The notes under the pieces were generated by a model that was not told where the DNA came from, did no database searches, and saw nothing but the letters and a program-made list of their open reading frames with translations. A DNA stretch of 64,000 nt from NCBI GenBank assembly GCA_903813345.2, contig CAIIXF020000007.1, positions 5,771,730-5,835,729 on the forward strand, written 5' to 3'. This document shows positions 43,440-55,200 of the stretch, one piece after another (the stretch's first letter is position 1; each line of letters starts with the position of its first letter). The position numbers and the translations under genes are program-made. The stretch is from Owenia fusiformis (Eukaryota > Annelida > Polychaeta > Sabellida > Oweniidae).

Positions 43440-44195
43440 CAAGATCACTGATATGTTCGGATTTTGAAAAAGTATGTATACATGTAAAAATCAGACATGC
43501 ATATTGGTGAAATAAATGAAATGAAAATAAACATTTAGCTGCCACCGAGTGAGATGTGTTTCACATAAATAAATCAATGTCTTAAAAGTCTATAAAACTT
43601 CTAATGACTTACTTTATTGTTTAAATAGCATATTTGAATTCAGAGAAGTTCTATCGAATAATAACTGATTTACAGTTGCTATTTAAATCAATTTTTCAAC
43701 TTTTCTAAAAAGCTTCAGCCAAATCTCTATTGATGCAATGTTGAAATTCTTTAAACCTTGGTTTATTCGCTAAACATTTTACTTTATTTTAAAATGTTCA
43801 TGATTAATCACAATATGTGTACATTAATATGGTTATCCCACAGTACACCATTCGAGTTTTAGACGGATTCAACCAACACACTTTGATAAGTCATGAAATT
43901 AAATAACTATTTCATTTTTAACATCGAATTCAATGGCAGTCTGGCCAAACCAAATAATGCCTAGTGACATCTATTGATTCAACTTTATTCAGCTATATGG
44001 GAATTGTACCTTATTGTATACTTTATACGTTTTAAGAAAGATAAATAAACTCTGACTTACTTTTGTGTCCAAGATGGTTCTTGTTTCAATCAACTAATCC
44101 ATTATGCTCCATGCTGAGAATTTCGTAATGTATTTTGCATCTTCTTTTACGAGAGAAGCAGATGTCCTTGTCCAGAATACAATATCATCATTGTT
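43440..44195. other. Spacer between minisatellites
   Basis: AT-rich; nothing recognised. Confidence 0.45.
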
Positions 44196-44199
44196 GACA

Positions 44200-45740
44200 A
44201 TATCATTTTCACCCATTAGTGGAGACTTAGAGATTGACAATATCATTTTCATTCATTAGTTGAGACTTAGAGATTGACAATATCAATTTTATCCATTAGT
44301 AGAGACTGGAGATTGACAATATCATTTTCATCCATTAGTAGAGACTGGAGATTGACAATATCATTTTCATTAATTAGTGGAGACTGCAGATTGACAATAT
44401 CATTTTCATTCATTAGTGGAGACTGCAGATTGACAATATCATTTTCATCCATTAGTGGAGACTGCAGATTGACAATATCATTTTCATTAATTAGTGGAGA
44501 CTGGAGATTGACAATATCATTTTCATTCAATAGTGGAGACTGCAGATTGACAATATCATTTTCATTAATTAGTGGAGACTGGAGATTGACAATATCATTT
44601 TCATCAATTAGGGGAGACTGGAGATTGACAATATCATTTTCATCCATTAGTAGAGACTGGAGATTGACAATATCATTTTCATTAATTAGTGGAGACTGCA
44701 GATTGACAATATCATTTTCATTAATTAGTGGAGACTGGAGATTGACAATATCATTTTCATCAATTAGGGGAGACTGGAGATTGACAATATCATTTTCATC
44801 CATTAGTGGAGACTGGAGATTGACAATATCATTTTCATCCATTAGTGGAGACTGGAGATTGACAATATCATTTTCATTCAATAGTGGAGACTGCAGATTG
44901 ACAATATCATTTTCATTAATTAGTGGAGACTGGAGACTGACAATATCATTTTCATCAATTAGTGGAGACTGCAGATTGACAATATCATTTTCATCTATGA
45001 GTGGGGACTGGAGATTGACAATATCATTTTCATCAATTAGGGGAGACTGGAGATTGACAATATCATTTTCATCCATTAGTGGAGACTGCAGATTGACAAT
45101 ATCATTTTCATTAATTAGTGGAGACTGGAGATTGACAATATCATTTTCATTCAATAGTGGAGACTGCAGATTGACAATATCATTTTCATTAATTAGTGGA
45201 GACTGGAGACTGACAATATCATTTTCATCAATTAGTGGAGACTGCAGATTGACAATATCATTTTCATCTATGAGTGGGGACTGGAGATTGACAATATCAT
45301 TTTCATCAATTAGGGGAGACTGCAGATTGACAATATCATTTTCATTAATTAGTGGAGACTGGAGATTGACAATATCATTTTCATCTATGAGGGGAGACTT
45401 AGAGATTGACAATATCATTTTCATCTATGAGGGGAGACTGGAGATTGACAATATCATTTTCATTAATTAGTGGAGACTGCAGATTGACAATATCATTTTC
45501 ATCTATGAGTGGGGACTGGAGATTGACAATATCATTTTCAACTATGAGTGGGGACTTACAGATTGACAATATCATTTTCATTCAATAGTGGAGACTTAGA
45601 GATTGACAATATCATTTTCATCCATTAGTGGAGACTGGAGATTGACAATATCATTTTCATCCATTAGTAGAGACTGGAGATTTACAATATCATTTTCATC
45701 CATTAGTAGAGACTGGAGATTTACAATATCATTTTCAACC
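44200..45740. repeat. 39-bp minisatellite, about 39 units
   Basis: The unit reads GGAGATTGACAATATCATTT then TCATCCATTAGTGGAGACT. Variants alternate (CTGGAG or CTGCAG; CATTAATT, CATTCAAT, CATCTATG), and a block of variants recurs in the same order at about 44860-45060 and 45120-45320. The period is a multiple of three, so long frames occur on both strands (385 and 398 codons). It lies just past the 3' end of the ASNSD1-like gene. Confidence 0.96.
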
Positions 45741-45862
45741 ATCAAGTGTGGTAGTCAATTTAAATACTTTTTGAAATATTTCAGAAATGCCATGCATAAT
45801 CTATTTTGCCTAAATTTTGTGCACCCTGAAGTAAAAGTAAAGGATAGAGGTCAAATATCCCA

Positions 45863-45868
45863 TTTATT
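45863..45868 (-). promoter_or_regulatory. Candidate polyadenylation signal of the ASNSD1-like gene
   Basis: AATAAA on the minus strand about 190 bases after the stop codon at 46060, between the gene and the 39-bp array. Confidence 0.35.
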
Positions 45869-46059
45869 AAAAAATTCACTCATGAGAAAATAAACTTTCT
45901 AAATTAAAAACACGATCACTGTATGAATCCCCATTAACACCCGGGCATTAACATTAAGATCAAAGAGAAGTAATAAATATGTCTGTTAAAGATACTGTAT
46001 TTTTCACTTATATTTAAGATATGATTTACTGTGTACTGTACTGCATGTACTGAGGAACA

Positions 46060-46251
46060 TTACTTTAGATTGTTTGCTAATCTTGAGCATGTGTCAGATG
46101 CTTTTTCCTTATTGTTTTCAAGTTTAGCTATTCTAGATCCAAACTGAATTGCACGTTTTGCAAGTATTGCAGAGTCTGATAGTCCAACTTTTAGAGCACT
46201 TAGCCTCAGTAGAAACTTCTCTCCCAAACCACGAGGTAGATGCAAATTGGC
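46060..46251 (-). CDS. ASNSD1: ASNSD1 last exon
   Basis: 64 codons including stop: [19 protein letters not shown], then [16 protein letters not shown] and KASDTCSRL. It is separated from the previous exon by 14.2 kb, but phase 0 on both sides and the family alignment support the join. Confidence 0.95.
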   Translation of the reverse strand, partial: ANLHLPRGLGEKFLLRLSALKVGLSDSAILAKRAIQFGSRIAKLENNKEKASDTCSRLANNLK

Positions 46252-49200
46252 CTGAAAAGTTTTATAGTACATAATCATAAAATGAATAGATACGAATCCA
46301 AGATCAATAGACTAGATGCGAGTAGATATAATCTTGATTTACGTCATTAAATATTCAAAATTCAGTCAAAGTGGTGTCATATTTGAAATCTGCATGTAAA
46401 AGAACATCTAGAAATATACATTAAAAATAATGTTTATCAACTTTGAAAATTTAATTTTTTTTGAAAATGACTTCTAGTTTGTGGAGATTTCCCATAGACC
46501 CCATGTTATAAAATCGCAAAAGGTGAAAGATCTTTTTTGTATTTTAATAGACAGATACAATGTAGATCCCGGCGGCATTCATTCTTAGCACCAGAGACTG
46601 GCGCTATCAGGTTTGAACACGAGAGAGTGCGGCGCCCCATCGGACTCTAAAAGCCTGCCGAGATCACTGTATTAGATACATAAGGGTGATATGAAAATTG
46701 AACCACTATAACAGATGGATATTTAAGTTAAAGGGAACTTTCTACTATACTCGCCATGCTATCTGACCCAAACGAGCCACCTGGTGGTGAAACTGGTAAT
46801 TACTTACTCGCATATGAGTTATTCAATTTATCTGTTTTTATCCAATTGTTATATAACATTTTTTACATCAATCATCCAAAAGGACATTCACAGGCATATT
46901 TAAAACAAATGACAGAATGAACATTACACTGGAAGTGTAATAAAATAATGATGCAAAGAGCTGACACACAGACCAGACCAGACACACAGTGAAAATATTG
47001 CGCTTTTTATTGAAAAATTCAAAATGACCAACAAATAATTTACCCAACAGGCACATGCACAAGTCTGCCTTAAATCTGTAAAAAGTTCAAGTTGTAAAGC
47101 AGTTTTCCTGGAATTTTGATGACATGATTTTTGTGGTGCATGCAGAGACCCACGGCCATCAGTTCAAGGTGACCCTACAGCGCTTTGAAAAATTGCCTTA
47201 GTCTGTTGGTTGACATGACCTAACTTATAGACACTTTAAAGCTTGACATAAATTGTACTACTTCACCAAAAAATATAAATTATTATATTAGTTTTGACTT
47301 TAGTGCTTTAATACCCAAGGATGTTGATGTTGTATATGTCTATTATCTTTTAAACAGTACAATAAATGGCACTGAGAAGTAAAGTCTGACAACTTTGATA
47401 ATTATAAATTATTAAACAGCCACTAATGCTTCAAGGCACTGAACTTATATACAGTAAAACCTGAGTTAGTGAGCACATCTCTCTAGTGAACACCTATTTT
47501 TTATCTATTTTATTTATCTATTTAGATATACACTTTTTAACAGTGGCACTCTTACATTAAGGTGCATCTAATCGAAAAATATATTCGTAATGCCGTGTTG
47601 GTTAAAAACAACACATTTTATCAAAGTAAAATGAGTTAAAAAGAATAAAAACATATGATGCTGTCCCCAGCTCCGATTTCGGTGATCGGCTAGTAAAAAA
47701 GGTTTGAGGGTATCATTTTGTTCAAAACACTCGCTAGAGTAAATTATACTAACTTGTGTAAAAATGTGTGGTAAGTGAATTCGCTATGGGCAGTTAGAGA
47801 GGCGCCATCTATTCATTTTCAAACAGGGGGTAGGGGTATAAAATATTTTTTTATCACATTTTAATAGTACAATGACATTGAAATACTAATAACATCTTAT
47901 CAAAAACATTATTTACAATCAGTATGAATTATCTTGTGTGGATTAGGGTGAAAATAAGGGCATATTTTGAAATTCACTACAGGGGCACCACCTATTTTCA
48001 TACTTCTACCACATGTAATAAGTTATTTTAGATTCGTTAAGGTACGAAATGTACTGAAATTTAAAATTGTGGCACCATGCAGGATAGGGGTGACCATATC
48101 TCACATGATTAACTTCCAAAATATGGGGCATATGTATCTCAAATGTACTCAAAATGGTGTATGTACTCTTGCTTTGTCATAATATTACTAATAAGAAGTA
48201 GAAAAATGATTGTACAATTTTAAAAATATTAATTCTCATTTTGGCTTCTGACGTCCCAGGGGTGACCACATCTCACCTTAATAACTTCCAAAATAGGGAG
48301 CATATGTATCTCAAATATGCTCAAAATGGTGTATGTACTCTTGCTTTGTCATAATATTACTAATAAGAAGTAGAAAAATGATTGTACATTTTAAAAAATA
48401 TTAATTCTCATTTTGGCTTCTGATGTTCCAGGGGTGACCATATCTCACCTTAATAACTTCCAAAATATGGAGCATTTGTATCTCAAATGTGCTCAAAATG
48501 GTGTATGTACTCTTGCTTTGTCATAATATTACTAATAAGAAGTAGAAAAATGATTGTACAATTTAAAAAATATTAATTCTCATTTTGGCTTCTGACGTTC
48601 CAGGGGTGACCATATCTCACCTTAATAACTTCCAAAATATGGAGCATTTGTATCTCAAATATGCTCAAAATGGTGTATATAGACTTGCCTTGTCATAATA
48701 TTACTAATAAGATGTAGAGAAATGATTGTACATTTTAAAAATATTAATTTTCATTTTAGCTTCCGACGTTCCAGGGATGACCACTGACCATATCTCACCT
48801 TAATAACTTCCAAAATATGTAACATATGTATCTCAAATGTACTCAAAATGGTGTATATAGTCTTGTCTTGTCATAATAATATTACTAATAAGATGTAGGA
48901 AAATGATTGCACATTTTTAAGAATATTAATTCTCATTTTGGCTTCTGACGTCCCAGGGGTGACCATATCTCACCTTAATAACTTCCAAAATATGGAGCAT
49001 ATGTATCTCAAATGTACTCAAAATGGTGTATGTACTCTTGCTTTGTCATAATATTATACTAATAAGAAGATTATACATTTAAAAAATTTCAATTTTAGCT
49101 GCTGTCGTCCCTCAATAACTTCTAAAATTATGTAACATATACAACTCAAATATACCAAAAATGGGGCATATGGTCTTGCTTTGTCATAATATTATTCATG

Positions 49201-52200
49201 AGATGTAGAAAAACTTATTACACCTTTTTTGAATTGAAATTTTCATTTTAGCTTCCGAATCTGACATCCCAGGGGCAACTATATCTCACCTTGATATAAC
49301 TCTCACAATATACAACATATGCATCTCAAATGCGTGCCCAAAATGGTATAAATATAGTCTTGTTTTGTCATATTTATTGAGATTCATGAAGTCAGAAGTT
49401 CAGAATTTATGGATTGGACTGTCTCCCCTGCAGGCTTCAGCTACATATAGTCCAGAGACATTATGATCTATTTTCAAATATTTGCATCTTCTCCCCAAAC
49501 ACTCCTTATATTACAGGAACAATGGACGTGAAGTCTTTTGCATGCCTTGGATGCAACATCTTTTGTACACTGGTAGCCTATCAGTAGAGTGAGAAGCCTA
49601 GCCTCATTTACCAAAATTGGCCCCTTAACCCCAAATCTGACCTGAAATTTTGAAAATATCCTGAAAAATTAAGCCTAAAAGGCGCATTTATGCCCAAACA
49701 TACACCAAACTGTCCCACTGCTAAATTACAAGGGCGATAAGTCGCTTCTAATCCTGATTGACATTCTCTACTTTGCATGGTTTGTCATGTTGTGCTATAT
49801 TGTTATTGCCCAATCTCAACAATTGTATTCACTGTGTGGCCTACCGTGCCAAGAATAATGCAATTGTTCCAAAAGCTAAGCTCTTCTTTGGGACCCTAGA
49901 AGTGTGGGACATCACAATCATAGATTAATATTTCATTACAATCAATGTATGTTGTATGACAAACATGCAAGCTAGAGAATGTTAATGTGGCTAGAAAGAT
50001 TTATCATTACAAAGAGCTCCTTTTCCCGTATTTTACATACTCAAAATTCAGTGTATAATCCAAGGTGCATATATTGCAGGCCACAGGATAACATATTAAC
50101 ACCTTACATTAGCAGTTGCCATTACTTCATGAATGGAGTAAAGTACTCCGTATATTGACAGGCTAAAAGGATTCCTGTATGGATTACAAAAGATGTTGGG
50201 TCCATTCCAAGGTATGCAAGGGAATAATCTCATCCATTGTACTTGTAAAGGGTGTTTGGGGAGCAGATGCAAATATTTGAAATCAGATATTATTTGCCCT
50301 GAATTATATGTAGCTGTAGAGGAGACAGTCAAAATCCATTGATTCTGAACTGTTGATTTTATGATTCTCAATAAATATGACAAAACAAGACTATATTTAT
50401 ACCATTTTGAGCACACATTTGAGATGCAAATGTTGCATATCGTGAGAGTTATCAAGGTGAGATAGCCCCTGGGACACCAGATGCTAAAATTAAAATTTAT
50501 AAAAAATGCAATCATTTTTCTACATTTCATTAGTAATATGAAAAAGACAGGACTTTTATGAGAATATTTGAGGATTATATGTTACATATCTTAGAAGTTA
50601 TTATTATATGGTGCGATATGATTACCCAGGAACGTAAGAAGCTAAAATTAAAAATTTTGAAATGTATAATCATTTGTCTACTTCTTATTAGTAATATTAT
50701 GAAAAAGCAAGAGTACATACACCTTTTTGAGTACATTTGAGATACATATGCTCCATATTTTGGAAGTTATTAAGGTGAGATATGGTCACCCCTGGGACGT
50801 CAGAAGCCAAAATGAGAATCAATATTATTTTAAATGTACAATTTTTTTTTTACTTCTTATTAGTAATATTATGACAAAGCAAGAGTACGTTCACCATTTT
50901 GAGTACATTTGAGATACATATGCTCCATATTTTGGAAGTTATTAAGGTGAGATATGGTCACCCCTGGGACGTCAGAAGCCAAAATGAGAATCAATATTTT
51001 TTAAAATGTACAATCATTTTTCTACTTCTTATTAGTAATATTATGACAAAGCAAGAGTACATACACCATTTTGAGTACATTTGAGATACATATGCTCCAT
51101 ATTTTGGAAGTTATTAAGGTGAGATATGGTCACCCCTGGGACGTCAGAAGCCAAAATGAGAATTAATATTTTTTAAAATGTACAATCATTTTTCTACTTC
51201 TTATTAGTAATATTATGACAAAGCAAGAGTACATACACCATTTTGAGTACATTTGAGATACATATGCTCCATATTTTGGAAGTTAATCATGTGAGATATG
51301 GTCACCCCTATCCTGCATGGTGCCACAATTTTAAATTTCAATAATTTTTTTCTCCGCCAGTACACAAGCTATTGTTCCAATTTTAGTTATGTGGTATGAA
51401 CATATATAGGTCCTTCAGAATGAATTTTTTCAGTACATTTCGTACCTTAACGAATCAAAAATAAGTTATTACACGTGGTAGAAGTATGAAAATAGGTGGC
51501 GCCCCTGTAGTGAATTTCAAAATATGCCCTTATTTTCACCCTCATTCACACAAGAAAATTCATACTGATTGTAAGTAATGTTTTTGATAAGATTTTATTA
51601 GTATTTCAATGTCATTTTACTATTAAAATGTGTTAAAAATTATTTTATACCCCTACCCCCTGTTTGAAAATGAATAGATGGCGCCTCTTTAACTGCCCAT
51701 AGCGAATTTACTTACCACACATTTTTACTCAAGTTAGGATAATTTACTCTAGAGAGTGTCTGGAACAAAATGATACCCTCAAACCTTTTTTACTAGCCGA
51801 TCACCGAAATCGGAGCTGGGGACAGCATCAATAGGCATGTTAATATTTACTTAAAATCTTATTGAGAATTCTTTTTATAAAGAGTCAAATAAAACACCAT
51901 ATTCATGCCCCCCCCCCAAAGATGTATGCCTCATCTCCCAGTAACCATTTCAATTTTGTGTCAGATGGAGCACTAAAGAATATCCCTGTTAAATGTATGG
52001 GAATTTTATCCTTGAGTATTTTATCAAATTTGGATCTTTCCCCTGCAAAATTAGAATAAAATAGTAATCTATGTTCTATATACTCCTCTCCATTAGAGCA
52101 AAAATCACAGAATGGGCTAGTTACTTGTATCAACAGTGGACATTTGTTTTCGGCAAAACTATTTCTCCCATTGACTCCCTTGTTAAAGTATAATCCTAGA

Positions 52201-55200
52201 GTGAACACCTACCTACTGTGAACAATAAATCTTGGCAAAATCAGTTGAATTATCCTGTCTCTAGTGAACATTGAATCAGATATAAGATTTCTCGCGGATT
52301 TTCTGCAACTGCCTTATTAGCGTTAAACAGTTTATGTGTGGGTATTACCTGCCAAAAATAATTAAAATGTCAATTTGAGATCTTGATCTCCAATTCTGTT
52401 GAAACAGGTGTGACTAATTATAATTCTTAATAAGCTTTGTTTTTATAAGACAGGATATTCGTCTAGAATCGATTGTTTTCGAGATAATCTGATTAACTAT
52501 TTTAACCTCGATCTGCTGAGTCCCAATTTATCTTTTTCTCATCCCCATCAATTTGAAAAACAGATTGGATTAAAATTAAAATGATCACCTTTAATTGACT
52601 CTATCATGTCCTTTAATTAATTCAATAAAGTCCTTTAACTGACTCAACTGTGTTAAGGATTCCACTTTTTAAAGGATCATCTCAATGAGATTATTATAAC
52701 ACAACAAACAATTATAAAGATATTAAAATTCGACAATAAAAGGTTCAACCATTCAGATGACAGTCTAAAATAACAGTCTAAAATAAGTCAGTTGATTTAA
52801 CATTACAACAAAACAAAACGTATTGCTAGAGTGTCATGGGTCATCATGGGTAGTATAGGTAGAAAATACAAATCAAATTGATTATTCCCTCCTCTTTTTT
52901 AGCCTTGTTTAATTACTGGTCTCTTTATATAACCAGAACAACGGCAACGCCAAAGCGTAGCGAATCCCATCGAACAGAAATAGCTGGCATTTTTACAAAC
53001 GAAATATATAGCAAATATCATAAAATAACACACATAAGAAAGTTGTCATCAGAAGAAGTAATATGCTTTTTTATAGTATTCACATGCCAAATATGAACAA
53101 AATCGCTCCATTACTTTTCGAGTTATAGTAAAATACTTTAAAATGGTGGCCATTTTTCAAAATGGCCGCCTTCTACCAAAAGTGTCATAAGACAGTGTGC
53201 CATGCTAATAGTATTTGAATACCAAACATGAACAAAATTGCTCCACTACTTTTCAAGTTACAGCAAAAATCGTAAAATAACGAGTAAAGGCCGAGTAAAA
53301 TACGTTTAAATGGCGGCCATTTTTCAAATTCCATTTTTTGTCATCAGAAGAAGTAATATGCTTTTTTTATAGTATTCACATGGCAAATATGAACAAAATC
53401 GCTCCACTACTTTTCGAGTTACAGTAAAATACTTTAAAATGTGGCCATTTTTCAAAATGGCCGCCTTCTACCAAAAGTGTCATTAGACAGTGTGCCATGC
53501 TTATATTATTCACATACCAAATATGAACAAAATCGCTCCACTACTTTTCGAGTTATAGTAAAATACGTTAGAATGGCGGCCATTTTTCAAAATGGCCGCC
53601 TTCTACCAAAAATGTCATTAGACAGTGTGCCATGCTTATAGTATTCACAAACCAAATATGAACAAAATCGCTCCACTACTTTTTGAGTTAAAGTAAAATA
53701 TGTTAAAATGGCGACCATTTTTCTAAATGGCGGCAAATTTTCAAAATGGCCTCCTCCTACCAAAAGTGTCATTAGACAGTGAGCCATGCTTATAGTATTC
53801 ACATACCAAATATGAACAAAATCGCTCCAATACTTCTTGAGTTACAGCAAAAATCGTAAAATAACGAGTAAAGGCCGCCATTTTTCAAGATGGCTGCCAT
53901 GTGCTATTTTAATTTCTACATTTCTAGCTTTATCAATGTCCTATATAATTTTTTTACATTTAAAACATAATGCTATCACAGTTTTACATATTGCACCTAA
54001 ATTACTGTAAAATCGGCACTAAAATGGCCGCCATTTTTAAATGAGTGGCCATTTTGGAAAAATATGAACAAAATCGGGCCAACGGTATTTGAGTTATTGC
54101 CCGGACGGACAGACGGACGGACGGACCGACGTACGTACGTACGGACGGACGGACGGACGGACGGAGGCGTTCCCTATATCCCTCCGAACTTCGTTCGATG
54201 GGATAATAAGGCAAAATGCTGTGAAATCAAATCATCACTGTACTGAACACCTACCAACAGTGAATCGAAAATCATTTCTCAGCAAAAAAATGTTCACGTA
54301 TACACATAGGGGCTCATATGGTAGCCAACGTTGGGCCTGTCAGTGAGCAAATTTGAACCACATTATTTATCTCGGGAAACATGTCAGATTTAATGATTTG
54401 GAACTTTGACGCCCAAAAAGCGACCATTATGGATAGCTTTTCTAGGTTTTATACCCCCCGAGGTTATTTTCGAGGGGGTCTCAACTCTTTCTTAATAACT
54501 TTAAAAATATTAAAGAAATGTGTCTGAAACTTGCAGTGTACCTTCCTGGGGTCAACACATAGCTGTATTGAAAGTTTAGGATTATTTGGAATAACGGTTG
54601 CTATAGCAACCAAGAAAATGTGTTTCCGAACTGGCAATTTACAGCAATTTTGGCCTGTAGCAACCTGGTTGAAGTTAGATATTTTTTCTATTGATGAATT
54701 TTCACATTGTTCATTGGTTTCAAAAACACACTACAACTGTATTCTTCCATTTTATTGCAGATTAGAATTGACACCATTAGTATTAAAGGTCCATAATCTT
54801 ACATGAATGAACCCATCCCCAAAGTCTATAAAAAGTGGGCGTGGCACCAGACATGTATCAGTTTGTAATTCATAAGTTTAAACACCCAATAAATAATGTT
54901 GATATTTATGTTACCCTGTTTCCAGTGGTAGTGGAAGAAGTTCTTTTAAAAAACTATATATATTACCATGGAAACCATATATTTATGTTGCCATAGCAAC
55001 AGAACTATGGTAATGAAATAGCCAATAATTTGATCGAGGCCCTCGTGCATGTGGTCCCATATATACAAAAATCAAATGTCCTGTATCTCTCAAAGATCTT
55101 AAAACCTTCCTGGGGTCAACACAGAGCTGTATTGAAACTTTGGGATTATTTGGAGTAATGGTTGCTATAGCAACCAAGAAAATGTGTTTCCGAGCCGGGC

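Larger units (their letters stand above)
47656..51830. mobile_element. Giant palindrome P1 (4.2 kb)
   Basis: Ends TGATGCTGTCCCCAGCTCC and GGAGCTGGGGACAGCATCA. ATA stands on both outer sides, a possible 3-bp duplication. The inverted homology runs inward through GATCGGCTAGTAAAAAAGG, the 180-bp tandem units, and flanks of the centre such as CCAAACACTCC / GGGTGTTTGGGG. The unpaired middle is about 49580-50165. Only short frames are present. Confidence 0.88.

Noticed and set aside
44267-45470. 385- and 398-codon open frames on opposite strands
   Set aside because: Both arise from a 39-bp repeat whose length is a multiple of three. The periodic 13-residue peptide matches no family I know.
42468-45740. 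CRISPR-like repeats
   Set aside because: The units are contiguous without unique spacers, and the host is a eukaryote.
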